Shown here: positions 1-8,398 of the stretch, in pieces
Numbering within the stretch: the stretch's first letter is position 1
How the letters are laid out: the number at the start of each line of letters is the position of its first letter
Assembly (NCBI GenBank): GCA_934402055.1
Contig: CAKRTC010000004.1
Coordinates: 28,804-92,803, forward strand
Length of the DNA stretch: 64,000 nucleotides
Direction of reading: 5' to 3'
From: an uncultured Lachnospiraceae bacterium
Lineage (GTDB): Bacteria; Bacillota; Clostridia; Lachnospirales; Lachnospiraceae
Program-made: the position numbers and the translations under genes
The notes under the pieces: model-generated
What the model saw: only the letters and a program-made list of their open reading frames with translations
Database searches by the model: none
What the model was told of the DNA's origin: nothing

Positions 1-211
1 GCGAAACATGCTTGAAGGATGCAGCTGCCGGCATACCCGTAGCCTCCTTAAGCTCCTTTACAAGCTGCCATGAGTTAAAGGCATCAAGGAAATTGATATA
101 TCCCGGTCTGCCGTTAAGAACCTCTATAGGAAGCTCCGAACCGTCCTTCATAAATATCTTTGCCGGCTTCTGATTTGGATTACAGCCGTACTTAAGCTCT
201 AATTCTGTCAT
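1..211 (-). CDS. purH: AICAR formyltransferase (PurH-type), N-terminal part
   Basis: Only the first 70 codons are inside the window; the gene runs off the left edge. The product should formylate AICAR to FAICAR using 10-formyl-THF, the step before IMP closure. The start (ATG at 211) lies 4 nt past the stop of the PurO-like gene. The N-terminus reads MTELELKYGCNPNQKPAKI, which matches the (L)RYG-NPHQ motif that opens the AICAR transformylase domain. The preceding gene encodes a separate cyclohydrolase, so this is probably the stand-alone formyltransferase seen in many Lachnospiraceae rather than a full bifunctional PurH. Most of the catalytic domain is not visible. Confidence 0.8.
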   Translation of the reverse strand, partial: MTELELKYGCNPNQKPAKIFMKDGSELPIEVLNGRPGYINFLDAFNSWQLVKELKEATGMPAAASFKHVS

Positions 212-214
212 GTC

Positions 215-931
215 TTAAGCCTCCTCATGAACATTGATAACTGCCTGCTCGTAAGATCCGTCCTCAATGTCCGTGTAACGAACAAAGAGTGATATCTTAT
301 TAGCGTCGTTAAGTGAATTCCAGAGCATGTCGGTAAACTCATCAATATCATCAAGCATAGCCACACGCTCAGGCTCTCCGACAAAGGTCGGTATAGGATC
401 ACCGTCGGTAACATAGGTATGGATGAAATGTCCGAGTCCGGCAACGGCAGGGAACTCAAAGAATTCTCTAACGCATGCGCTGCCCTCAATATCCACCGAC
501 TTAAGTATGGACATGGCATAGCTTCCGTCCGCATGCTGAATACCCGATATACGCGGAGTCCAGTTAGGTCCGTCCGGCTCAAACTCTCGTGTACGAAGTG
601 CAGCCTCAAAGCTCTCTCCGTTCTTCATTCCGTTATATACGGTATCGGTCTGATCCCCGTTTGTAACTATAAGATCGTCACCGAGCTCTCTTACAGGATG
701 GTAGATGATAAGACTCGGATCCTCAAGCAGTGACGGATCGAATGCCTCTGTGCTGATACCATCCTCCTCTGTCTTGAAGATACGGTTACGGCTGTTTGAG
801 CTTCTGCCCATGATAAAATATGCGGCTACCTTCTTGGTCTTGTCCGGTGTGATGCCGAGGATGATACCTCTGCCCGGATAAGTATTGGACTTTAATTTCT
901 CTTCAACAGAGCCTATCTCATATACATTCAT
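215..931 (-). CDS. IMP cyclohydrolase, PurO-like
   Basis: A 238-residue protein predicted to close FAICAR to IMP, the last step of purine synthesis. It matches the archaeal-type IMP cyclohydrolase (PurO) family, with YPGRGIILG near residue 19 and YFIMGRSSNSRNR near residue 39. It bears no resemblance to the MGS-like cyclohydrolase half of PurH. The ATG overlaps the purN stop by 4 nt (ATGA), and the formyltransferase begins just after its stop, so the three genes are translationally coupled. Family assignment is good; activity is inferred from family and context. Confidence 0.82.
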   Translation of the reverse strand: MNVYEIGSVEEKLKSNTYPGRGIILGITPDKTKKVAAYFIMGRSSNSRNRIFKTEEDGISTEAFDPSLLEDPSLIIYHPVRELGDDLIVTNGDQTDTVYNGMKNGESFEAALRTREFEPDGPNWTPRISGIQHADGSYAMSILKSVDIEGSACVREFFEFPAVAGLGHFIHTYVTDGDPIPTFVGEPERVAMLDDIDEFTDMLWNSLNDANKISLFVRYTDIEDGSYEQAVINVHEEA

Positions 932-1584
932 GAAAATGCTTCCCTCCTGAGCTTTGCTGCAACCTTCTCTGCGGCCTTAGGAAGTATCTTCCACTCCGCC
1001 TGCTCCATGACACGTTTCTGAAGTATCTCGGGCGTGTCTCCCTTATGTACCTTGACTGCCTTCTGAACAATGATCTCTCCGCCGTCAGGTATCTCGTTAA
1101 GATAATGTACCGTAGCTCCGGTCACCTTGACACCATAGCTTAATGCCGCCTCATGAACATGAAGTCCGTAGAAGCCCTTGCCGCAAAACGACGGTATAAG
1201 TGACGGATGGATATTGATGATACGTCCCGCATATCTGTCGGCAAAATCCTTGCTGAGTATACTCATAAAGCCCGCAAGCACTATCATATCGATACGCTCT
1301 GCGTTAAGTGTCTCGATAAGCTTAGCTTCGAATGCCTCTAATCCGCCGAGTTCCTTTGCCGTAAATGCAGCAGTCTTAATACCTGCTTTTTTTGCACGCT
1401 CAAGTGCATATGCATCCTTTTTATTGGATACGACAAGTTCTATTGAGCCGCTCCTTATAATGCCGGCCTTTTCCGCATCTATAAGAGCCTGCAGATTGGT
1501 TCCTCCGCCGGATACAAGCACCGCTATACGTGTGAGCGGCTTATCTTTTATTTTTTTATTCTTACTCTCTTCAAGCTTAGCCAT
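928..1584 (-). CDS. purN: Phosphoribosylglycinamide formyltransferase
   Basis: A 218-residue GAR transformylase transferring formyl from 10-formyl-THF to GAR. Visible motifs are VLVSGGGTNLQAL near residue 22 (phosphoribosyl binding) and INIHPSLIPSFCGKGFYG near residue 122, which contains the catalytic-site HPSLLP-type motif. GVKVTGATVHYL follows near residue 152. It has a lysine-rich N-terminal extension of about 18 residues before the Rossmann strand. It lies between purM (11 nt upstream) and the purO-like gene (4-nt overlap), within a pur operon. Confidence 0.95.
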   Translation of the reverse strand: MAKLEESKNKKIKDKPLTRIAVLVSGGGTNLQALIDAEKAGIIRSGSIELVVSNKKDAYALERAKKAGIKTAAFTAKELGGLEAFEAKLIETLNAERIDMIVLAGFMSILSKDFADRYAGRIINIHPSLIPSFCGKGFYGLHVHEAALSYGVKVTGATVHYLNEIPDGGEIIVQKAVKVHKGDTPEILQKRVMEQAEWKILPKAAEKVAAKLRREAFS

Positions 1585-1595
1585 TGCAGTCTTCC

Positions 1596-2642
1596 TTAGC
1601 TTCTGAATGCTAACTTCTCTTCATTTTCGGAAGCTGCGATCTCACCTATTACATAGGCAGTCTCACCTGCATCCTTAAGCGCCTTGAGGCATGCATCTGC
1701 GGAATCCTGTGAAACGATAACGCTCATGCCTACACCCATATTGTAGGTATTGAACATGTCACGCTCGTCGATATTGCCCTCCTTCTGAAGGAGCTTGAAT
1801 ATCGGAGGAATAACTATGGACTGCTTATCGATAACAGCCTTAAGTCCGTTCGGGATAGAACGCGGAATATTCTCATAGAAGCCGCCGCCTGTGATATGGC
1901 TGATGCCGTGGACATCCGAAACCTCAAGAGCCTTGAGTACAGACTTGACATATATCTTGGTAGGTGTAAGAAGTGTCTCTCCGAGTGTCTTGCCAAGCTC
2001 GTCATAATGCTTGTTGAGATCACAGTTCTCAATATCGAATACCTTACGTACAAGCGAGTAGCCGTTTGAATGAATGCCGCTCGAAGCAAGAGCAATGACA
2101 ACATCACCCGGCTTCATCTTATTCTTGTCGATAATATCCTTCTTATCTACGATACCTACCGTAAATCCGGCAAGATCGTAATCATCGGCTGCCATGGTGC
2201 CGGGATGCTCTGCGGTTTCTCCTCCGATAAGAGCACAGCCCGACTGAACGCAGCCCTCAGCCACACCGGAAACAAGCTCAGCTACCTTGACAGGATCATT
2301 CTTGCCTATAGCAATATAGTCAAGGAAGAAGATCGGCTTTGCGCCTACACATATAACGTCATTAACACACATTGCAACGCAGTCGATTCCGACAGTGTCA
2401 TGCTTATCCATGATCTGTGCGATCCTCTGCTTGGTACCTACTCCGTCGGTTCCGGATACAAGCACAGGCTCTGTCATGCCTGTGATATTCGGCGCAAAGA
2501 GACCGCCGAAGCCTCCTATATCCGATACAACGCCGTCGATAAGTGTTCTGTCGACATGCTTTTTCATGAGCTTAACACCCTCGTAACCCGCCTCGATGTT
2601 AACTCCTGCTGCTGCATATGCTGCTGAATGAGAATTATTCAT
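1596..2642 (-). CDS. purM: Phosphoribosylformylglycinamidine cyclo-ligase (AIR synthase)
   Basis: A 348-residue PurM closing FGAM to AIR with ATP. It starts SAAYAAAGVNIEAGYEGVKLMK as usual for PurM. It carries LVSGTDGVGTKQRIA (near residue 62), CVNDVICVGAKPIFFLDYIA (near residue 92), the ALIGGETAEHPG loop (near residue 137) and HITGGGFYENIPR (near residue 248). The ATG at 2642 has a GAAAGGA ribosome binding site. The distance to purE is 106 nt and holds a perfect AT-rich inverted repeat, so purE and purM may be separately tuned though co-directional. Confidence 0.96.
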   Translation of the reverse strand: MNNSHSAAYAAAGVNIEAGYEGVKLMKKHVDRTLIDGVVSDIGGFGGLFAPNITGMTEPVLVSGTDGVGTKQRIAQIMDKHDTVGIDCVAMCVNDVICVGAKPIFFLDYIAIGKNDPVKVAELVSGVAEGCVQSGCALIGGETAEHPGTMAADDYDLAGFTVGIVDKKDIIDKNKMKPGDVVIALASSGIHSNGYSLVRKVFDIENCDLNKHYDELGKTLGETLLTPTKIYVKSVLKALEVSDVHGISHITGGGFYENIPRSIPNGLKAVIDKQSIVIPPIFKLLQKEGNIDERDMFNTYNMGVGMSVIVSQDSADACLKALKDAGETAYVIGEIAASENEEKLAFRS

Positions 2643-2681
2643 GATTTCATCCTTTCATAGCTTGAGCTTAAAGATTAATAG

Positions 2682-2717
2682 TCTAAAATGGTATATTTTT
2701 ATAAATATACCATTTTA
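2682..2717. repeat. Perfect AT-rich inverted repeat between purE and purM
   Basis: Two 14-nt arms (AAAATGGTATATTT and its exact complement) are separated by 4 nt. It lies about 45 nt upstream of the purM start and about 30 nt beyond the purE stop. It could be an RNA hairpin that ends or processes purE transcript, or a symmetric protein-binding site. The stem has few GC pairs, so it is a weak candidate for an ordinary terminator. Confidence 0.6.
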
Positions 2718-2748
2718 CTAAAAATGCTTCAATGAATTTGTCTGAAAA

Positions 2749-3237
2749 TTACAATTTTGCTGCGATATCTTTATCTTTTGCAAGTACCTTGTCTGCATCC
2801 GCCTTACGCTTGGCATCAAGCTTGGCCTGAAGCTCACTGTCGCTTACCGCAATTATCTGTGCTGCAAGCAGAGCCGCATTAGCTCCCGCATTGACTGCAA
2901 CTGTGGCAACCGGAATGCCTGTAGGCATCTGAACCGTTGAAAGCAAGGCGTCCATTCCGTCAAATACCGGTCCCTTGCATGGGATGCCGATAACCGGAAG
3001 TGTTGTGTTTGCGGCAATTGCTCCCGCAAGATGAGCTGCCATGCCTGCTGCCGCAATAAGCACACCGAAGCCGTTTTCTCTTGCATTTAAAGCAAAATCC
3101 CTTGCTTCAACAGGTGTTCTGTGTGCCGAATAAATATGTACCTCGTAAGGTATCTCTAATGTCTTAAGTATATCTACAGCTTTCTCAATAACAGGCAGAT
3201 CGCTGTCACTGCCCATGATGATTCCGACCTTCTTCAT
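2749..3237 (-). CDS. purE: N5-carboxyaminoimidazole ribonucleotide mutase
   Basis: A 162-residue class I PurE that rearranges N5-CAIR to CAIR. Motifs include MGSDSDLP at residue 8, YSAHRTP near residue 38, GVLIAAAGMAAHLAGAIA near residue 58 and GIPCKGPVFDGMDALLSTVQMPTGIPVATV near residue 84. These are the nucleotide and carboxylate binding loops of the family. Length is normal. CGGAGG precedes the ATG. It is probably the first pur gene of this run, 72 nt downstream of the pyrI stop. Confidence 0.97.
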   Translation of the reverse strand: MKKVGIIMGSDSDLPVIEKAVDILKTLEIPYEVHIYSAHRTPVEARDFALNARENGFGVLIAAAGMAAHLAGAIAANTTLPVIGIPCKGPVFDGMDALLSTVQMPTGIPVATVAVNAGANAALLAAQIIAVSDSELQAKLDAKRKADADKVLAKDKDIAAKL

Positions 3238-3309
3238 CTTATGACCTCCGTTTTCAATATATGCGATTTAAGTATCTTAAGCTTTCTAATGCAAAGTCCT
3301 TATCGTGTA

Positions 3310-3732
3310 TCACTTATTCTCTGCCTGAGTCTCGCAGTACAGGCATCTGTACACCTTATGCTCTTCATCGGTAAGCTTGAATACCTGATCAAGCTCCTGC
3401 TCAACCGTAGTTATGCATCTCGGATTTTTGCACTTGATAACATTCTTAAGCATTTTCGGCATGCGTATGCTCTGCTTGTGGTCAAGCACTCCGTTCTTGA
3501 TATAGTTTACGGTAGCTCCCGGATCGACATAGCCGATAGCATCAAGATCTACCGGAATATCCGCATCAAGCTTAATGATATCCTTCTTGCCCATCTTGCT
3601 GCTTGTTACATTCATAAGCATTGCAACCGAGCATTCGACATTCTTAAGTCCGAGGAGCTCGTAGAGATCCATTGCGCGTCCCGCGGTTATATGGTCTATA
3701 ACGATACCGTTCTGAATTGAATCTATCTTCAT
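3310..3732 (-). CDS. pyrI: Aspartate carbamoyltransferase regulatory chain
   Basis: A 140-residue regulatory subunit of ATCase, with an N-terminal nucleotide-binding domain (IVIDHITAGRAMDLYELLG at residue 10) and a C-terminal zinc domain. The zinc cysteines are visible as CKNPRC (C-x4-C) and CLYC (C-x2-C). Its ATG overlaps the pyrB stop by 4 nt, so catalytic and regulatory chains are made together. Presence of PyrI implies allosteric control of this ATCase by nucleotides, as known for the B2I2-type enzymes. Confidence 0.97.
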   Translation of the reverse strand: MKIDSIQNGIVIDHITAGRAMDLYELLGLKNVECSVAMLMNVTSSKMGKKDIIKLDADIPVDLDAIGYVDPGATVNYIKNGVLDHKQSIRMPKMLKNVIKCKNPRCITTVEQELDQVFKLTDEEHKVYRCLYCETQAENK

Positions 3733-4652
3733 CTTGCAGCCTCCTCAAGAAGTGTGAGCATAAGAGCCATTCTTATATATTTTCCGTTAAGTACCTGCTT
3801 GAAATAGCATGCTCTCGGATCGTTATCGACCTCCCTGCTTATCTCGTTTACTCTCGGAAGCGGATGCAGTATGCACAGATCCTTCTTGGCATTTTCAAGC
3901 TTCTTCATATTGAGGATATAGCTGTCCTTAAGTCTCAGATAATCCTCCTCATTGAAGAATCTCTCCTTCTGTACTCTGGTCATATAGAGTATATCAAGTT
4001 CAGGCATAACAGACTCAAGATCCGTTGTCTGAACATAAGGAATGCCATTTGCATTAAGCACGTCTTTTTTAACATAGCTCGGAAGCTTGAGCTCCTCCGG
4101 TGAGATGAGCACTATCTTGATGCCGGTATATCTCGAAAGAGCATTGATAAGAGAATGTACTGTACGTCCGAACTTAAGGTCTCCGCAGAAGCCTATGGTG
4201 AAGTCGTTTAATCTTCCTTTTTCTCTGTAAATGGTCAAGAGGTCGGTAAGTGTCTGAGTCGGATGGTTATGTCCGCCGTCACCTGCATTTATAACAGGAA
4301 TTGATGCATTGTCTGCCGCAACTCTCGGAGCACCCTCCTTCGGATGGCGCATTGCAATGATATCGGCATAGCAGCTTACAACTCTTGCCGTATCAGCCAC
4401 GCTCTCGCCCTTTGAAGCTGATGAGCTCTGCGCCTCGGAGAAACCGAGCACGCTTCCGCCAAGCTCGTACATGGCAGCCTCAAAACTGAGTCTTGTACGT
4501 GTGGACGGCTCAAAGAACAGAGTAGCAAGCTTCTTTCCTCTGCATTTTTCCGAATAAGCCTTAGGATCGTTGATAATATCGCAGGCAAGCTTAATAAGAT
4601 CGTTTATCTCTTCAACACTCAAATCTACGACATCTAATATGTTTCTGACCAT
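3729..4652 (-). CDS. pyrB: Aspartate carbamoyltransferase catalytic chain
   Basis: A 307-residue catalytic subunit that joins carbamoyl phosphate and aspartate. The carbamoyl-phosphate signature FFEPSTRTRLSFEAAM is near residue 47. SSSASKGESVADTARV is near residue 76, NAGDGGHNHPTQTLTDL near residue 122, and the aspartate-binding CILHPLPRVNEIS near residue 260. Length and motifs are typical of the E. coli-type enzyme that pairs with PyrI. The pyrE gene is 55 nt upstream. Confidence 0.97.
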   Translation of the reverse strand: MVRNILDVVDLSVEEINDLIKLACDIINDPKAYSEKCRGKKLATLFFEPSTRTRLSFEAAMYELGGSVLGFSEAQSSSASKGESVADTARVVSCYADIIAMRHPKEGAPRVAADNASIPVINAGDGGHNHPTQTLTDLLTIYREKGRLNDFTIGFCGDLKFGRTVHSLINALSRYTGIKIVLISPEELKLPSYVKKDVLNANGIPYVQTTDLESVMPELDILYMTRVQKERFFNEEDYLRLKDSYILNMKKLENAKKDLCILHPLPRVNEISREVDNDPRACYFKQVLNGKYIRMALMLTLLEEAAR

Positions 4653-4707
4653 CTTCTACCTTCTCTTTTCAAAATAATATTAAATGTTTCGTTTATTTTC
4701 TTTTTTA

Positions 4708-5352
4708 TTACTCGGCGTGCATCCAGCTCTCGTCGCTCGGATCGTTTCTGAATGCAAGGAGCTTCTTGATGTCCTCATCCTTAATGTAGTCCATCTGAGC
4801 CGCAACTACCGCTATTATATCGAAATTGGTAAGCGAAACATTTTTAACATTTGCGGCAGCGAGTCTCTCGACACTCTTCTTCATGCCGTAGGTGAAGATG
4901 CTGACGATACCGAGTACCTCGGCACCTGCTTCTCTTAATACATCTACTACCTCTATTACGCTTCCGCCTGTTGAGATAAGATCCTCAACTACTACGACCT
5001 TCTGACCCTTCTCGAGCTTTCCCTCGATCTGGTTCTTGCGGCCGTGATCCTTTGCTCCGCTTCTTACATAGCCCATAGGCATATTGAGGATGTGAGCTGT
5101 AATAGCAGCATGTGCGATACCTGCTGTGGATGTTCCCATAAGCACCTCAGCCTCCGGATAATTCTCCTTTATAAGCTCCGCAAGTCCATACTCCACATCA
5201 TCACGTACCTCAGGTGAGGTAAGAGTAAGTCTGTTGTCGCAATATACCGGGCTCTTGATTCCGCTTGCCCATGTAAACGGATCATCCGGCTTAAAAAATA
5301 CTGCCTGTATCTTGAGAAGGTCTCTTGCTATCAATGTTTCACGGTTCTGCAT
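4708..5352 (-). CDS. pyrE: Orotate phosphoribosyltransferase
   Basis: A 214-residue enzyme forming OMP from orotate and PRPP. The PRPP-binding motif VVVVEDLISTGGSVIEVVD is near residue 114, and VYCDNRLTLTSPEVRD is near residue 36. I start it at the ATG at 5352 (MQNRETLIARDLL), which has AAAGGGG 8-14 nt upstream. The longer frame reading back to 5427 adds 25 residues with no family match. The 412 nt upstream are non-coding and contain several hairpins. Confidence 0.95.
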   Translation of the reverse strand: MQNRETLIARDLLKIQAVFFKPDDPFTWASGIKSPVYCDNRLTLTSPEVRDDVEYGLAELIKENYPEAEVLMGTSTAGIAHAAITAHILNMPMGYVRSGAKDHGRKNQIEGKLEKGQKVVVVEDLISTGGSVIEVVDVLREAGAEVLGIVSIFTYGMKKSVERLAAANVKNVSLTNFDIIAVVAAQMDYIKDEDIKKLLAFRNDPSDESWMHAE

Positions 5353-5764
5353 ATAGTTTAAACCCCTTTCGTTATTATCGTCTTTATTTTTTCGGATAAT
5401 GACCGTTGCAGTGCTCAGAGTCCTCAAATATGATTTTCATATTTTGCATAATTCGCTTATGCCTATACAGCTCGAAAAACTCTAAACTCGCTGCCTTCGG
5501 CAGCTTAAACAACGAGTTTTTCTTCGCAGGCAACGCTCATCTTGCAAAGAAAATCTATATTTTCGGACTATATCGCAGCAGCATACGATCATTTATCCTA
5601 ATCATATTCTGACTGTATCGCTGTGTCCTGTATAAGACCAAAAGCCTAAATGATTCCAAACCTTGATAAAGAAGTGCGGTTCCTTACTAAATACAACATA
5701 CGATTAACTCAAAAGGCATTGGTCTGTAAAAAGACACAATATTGCATACTTAAGACAAATGAGC
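5353..5764 (-). other. 412-nt non-coding stretch with nested hairpins upstream of pyrE
   Basis: No credible gene. Read on the minus strand it contains GAAAATATAGATTTTC. It then has GAAAAACTC and GAGTTTTTC as outer arms enclosing the stem GCTGCCGAAGGCAGC. Closer to pyrE is GCATAAGCGAATTATGC. These could form successive RNA hairpins in the pyrF-pyrE interval. I cannot see a PyrR-type binding loop. It may be a pyrEBI leader or a decayed repeat element. Confidence 0.5.
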
Positions 5765-6472
5765 TTACAGCTCAACTCCCATAAACTCTTTGACGCATCT
5801 CTTGTAAGCTGCTACAGGATCTGCCGCTGCGGTTATAGGTCTTCCCACAACTATGTAGTCTGAACCTGCCTTTGCCGCATCTGCCGGAGTCATAACTCTC
5901 TTCTGATCGCCCACTTCACTGTCTGCAAATCTGATGCCCGGTGTTACTGTAAGGAAGCTGTCACCGCAAACCGAATGAACCTCGGCTGCCTCTCTCGGTG
6001 AGCATACAACTCCGTCAAGTCCTGACTTAGCTGCATTCTCGGCATACTTCATTACAACTTCATTTATAGGCTCATCAATAAGCAGCTCATTGGTCATAGT
6101 CTCCTGATCTGTACTTGTGAGCTGGGTCACTGCGATAAGCAGCGGTCTGCTTCCGTCCGGGCGAGTAAGTCCCTCAAGAGCCGCCTTCATCATTGCGCTT
6201 GCTCCCGCAGCATGGCAGTTAACTATATCCGCATCAAGTGATGAGAGCACAGCCATAGCCTTCTTGACAGTATTCGGAATATCATGAAGCTTAAGATCAA
6301 GGAATACCTTGTGACCTCTCTGCTTAAGCGATCTTACTATCTCAGATCCCTCCGCATAAAAGAGCTCCATACCTATCTTAACAAAGGGCTTAACGTCTGT
6401 AAATTTATCAAGAAATGCATAAGTTGCCTCGGCGCTTGCAAAATCACAGGCTATAATAACGTCCTTATTCAT
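5765..6472 (-). CDS. pyrF: Orotidine-5'-phosphate decarboxylase
   Basis: A 235-residue OMP decarboxylase making UMP. The catalytic tetrad region is HKVFLDLKLHDIPNTVKKA near residue 54; the phosphate-binding end is DYIVVGRPITAAADP near residue 212. I use the ATG at 6472 with AAAGAGG upstream. A TTG six codons earlier overlaps the pyrD stop but has no comparable ribosome binding site. The class of PyrF is the long PyrF2-like or medium form; motifs are unambiguous. Confidence 0.94.
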   Translation of the reverse strand: MNKDVIIACDFASAEATYAFLDKFTDVKPFVKIGMELFYAEGSEIVRSLKQRGHKVFLDLKLHDIPNTVKKAMAVLSSLDADIVNCHAAGASAMMKAALEGLTRPDGSRPLLIAVTQLTSTDQETMTNELLIDEPINEVVMKYAENAAKSGLDGVVCSPREAAEVHSVCGDSFLTVTPGIRFADSEVGDQKRVMTPADAAKAGSDYIVVGRPITAAADPVAAYKRCVKEFMGVEL

Positions 6473-6486
6473 AATTACCTCTTTCG

Positions 6487-7410
6487 TCAATGTGCTATAC
6501 CGATAATATCGGTGATGTTTTTGATTCCGTAACGGTCCATTGCCTCCGGCAGGCCGTCTATTATGTGCTTGCAGGCAAACGGCTCGGTAAGATTGGCAGC
6601 CCCCACCTCAACGGCAGTTGCTCCCGCCATCATCATCTCCAGTACATCCTCCGGAGTGCTTATGCCTCCGAGACCTACTACCGGGATTGTGACAGCCTTT
6701 GATACCTGATATACCATGCGTACAGCTATAGGAAGCACGGCAGGGCCTGACATTCCGCCTGTGCCGTTTCTTATGACAGGCTTTCTGCTGTTGAGATTGA
6801 TACGCATTGCAAGCACGGTATTGATAAGCGATATACCGTCAGCTCCGGCATCCTCACAGGCTTTGGCTATCTCTGTGATGTCGGTTACATTCGGTGTAAG
6901 CTTCATAATGACAGGCTTATCCGTAACAGCTCTTACTCTCTTTGTCACCTCTGCGGCAAGTGCCGGATCGGTTCCGAAGCCCATTCCGCCTCCGTGAACA
7001 TTAGGACAGCTGATATTGACCTCGAACCAGCCTATCTGCTTCTCTGCGTTAAGTCTCTCGCACACATAGGCATATTCGTCTGTGGAGAAGCCGCTGATAT
7101 TTGCCATTACAGGCTTATGAAAGCAAGCCTTGAGCTTGGGCAGCTCCTCGGATATGACCTTGTCCACGCCCGGATTCTGAAGTCCTACCGCATTAAGCAT
7201 GCCCGAAGGACACTCTGCTATACGCGGTGATTCATTTCCGAAGCGTGCCTCTTCTGTTGTTCCCTTAAATGAAAATGTTCCGAGCTCGTTGATATCATAC
7301 AGCTCTGCAAACTCATATCCGTAGCCGAAGGTTCCGCTTGCGGCAATGACCGGATTGTCAAGCTTGATGCCGCAAAGTGTTGTCGCAAGACGCGGATCCG
7401 AATAACTCAT
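6487..7410 (-). CDS. pyrD: Dihydroorotate dehydrogenase catalytic subunit (class 1B)
   Basis: A 307-residue FMN enzyme oxidising dihydroorotate to orotate. The motif WFEVNISCPNVHGGG near residue 134 carries the class 1 catalytic Cys. NGTGGMSGPAVLPIAVRMV is near residue 213 and GLGGISTPEDVLEMMMAGATAVEVGAANL near residue 248. The start at 7410 has AAAGGAGG 9 nt upstream. The pyrK gene ends 15 nt before it, so this is the NAD-linked PyrD-PyrK type with electron transfer through PyrK. Confidence 0.96.
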   Translation of the reverse strand: MSYSDPRLATTLCGIKLDNPVIAASGTFGYGYEFAELYDINELGTFSFKGTTEEARFGNESPRIAECPSGMLNAVGLQNPGVDKVISEELPKLKACFHKPVMANISGFSTDEYAYVCERLNAEKQIGWFEVNISCPNVHGGGMGFGTDPALAAEVTKRVRAVTDKPVIMKLTPNVTDITEIAKACEDAGADGISLINTVLAMRINLNSRKPVIRNGTGGMSGPAVLPIAVRMVYQVSKAVTIPVVGLGGISTPEDVLEMMMAGATAVEVGAANLTEPFACKHIIDGLPEAMDRYGIKNITDIIGIAH

Positions 7411-7424
7411 GTTTTGTTCCTCCT

Positions 7425-8198
7425 TTAGTCCCACAACAATTCGGACTTGGCAAATACAGGTCCGTCCTTACATACTCTCTTGGCTCCGTGAACGGTATGC
7501 ATGGTGCATCCCATGCAGGCACCGAAACCGCAGCCCATACGTTCCTCAAAGCTCAGCTCTCCGTCGCATTTTACATTCTTAAATACGGACTTGAGCATAG
7601 GAAGCGGTCCGCAGGCATAATAATAGCAATCATCTATATCGCCCTGCAGCATAGGTGCATCCGTTACAAAGCCCTTTTCAAAATCGGCATCGCAATAATC
7701 CGCTGTCGAGCCGTCTGCGGTCATAACGGTGACCTCAGCCCCGGCGCTCTCAAGCTCATCCGCAAGTATCAGCTCCTTGGCTGTATTAAAGCCGAGCACG
7801 GCACTTACACGCAAACCTGCTGCCTTAAGCTCCTTGCAGAGAGCAAGCATCGGAGCAGAGCCTATTCCGCCTCCGAGCAGCAGCGCATGTCCCTTTTCCT
7901 TGGCCTTTTCAACATCAAAGCCGTTGCCGAGACCCGTGAGCACATCAAGCTCTGTGCCAGGCTTAAGCTCAGTCATCTCCTTTGTTCCTTCGCCTGCGAT
8001 CTTGTAGAGTATCACTACACTGTCCTTATCATAATCGGACACGGATATAGGACGTCTCAGGAAATGTCCCGAAAGCTTGATATTGATAAACTGCCCCGGA
8101 GCGCTTACGCCAACGCAGTCTCCCTTTAAAACCATGCGATATACATTTTCCGCAACAGCGGTATTTTCCTCTATCGCAAGCAACACCTGTTTAAGCAT
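7425..8198 (-). CDS. pyrK: Dihydroorotate dehydrogenase electron transfer subunit
   Basis: A 257-residue FAD/[2Fe-2S] subunit that passes electrons from PyrD to NAD. The FAD-binding RRPISVSDYD is near residue 50, the NAD-binding ALLLGGGIGSAPMLALC near residue 104, and the cluster-binding C-terminus RMGCGFGACMGCTMHTV...CKDGP holds four cysteines. Length is normal. It lies directly upstream of pyrD; 200 nt separate it from pyrC. Confidence 0.96.
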   Translation of the reverse strand: MLKQVLLAIEENTAVAENVYRMVLKGDCVGVSAPGQFINIKLSGHFLRRPISVSDYDKDSVVILYKIAGEGTKEMTELKPGTELDVLTGLGNGFDVEKAKEKGHALLLGGGIGSAPMLALCKELKAAGLRVSAVLGFNTAKELILADELESAGAEVTVMTADGSTADYCDADFEKGFVTDAPMLQGDIDDCYYYACGPLPMLKSVFKNVKCDGELSFEERMGCGFGACMGCTMHTVHGAKRVCKDGPVFAKSELLWD

Positions 8199-8398
8199 CT
8201 TACTGTAACCCTCTTATACTAACCCCTGAATTTATGTCTTATATTTTATGAAAATGTTTCCGCCGCAAATACCTGACAGCCTGTCCGGGACAGTCTGCCG
8301 CAGTGCTTCCTGCGCAGCAGCTTATTGCTTCATAATAAACATATTTACACAAATGACATTTTCATTATATCAGCTGCCTTGGTCGGCAGAAAGAGCAT
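8199..8398 (-). promoter_or_regulatory. Structured pyrC-pyrK interval with possible internal promoter
   Basis: On the minus strand a TATAAT (GATATAATG) lies near the pyrC end, but its -35 is poor. Between it and pyrK is a GC-rich tract with CTGTCCCGGACAG and GCTGCTGCGCAG/CTGCGGCAG stems that could form RNA hairpins. It may be an internal promoter plus leader for pyrKDF. I find no gene. Confidence 0.35.

Noticed and set aside
208..609. 133-residue minus-strand reading frame overlapping the PurO-like gene
   Set aside because: It is an out-of-frame shadow: no family motif, no ribosome site, and the overlapping frame has strong protein signature.
6472..6490. TTG start for pyrF at 6490 overlapping the pyrD stop
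   Set aside because: The ATG at 6472 has AAAGAGG at proper spacing; the TTG has none.
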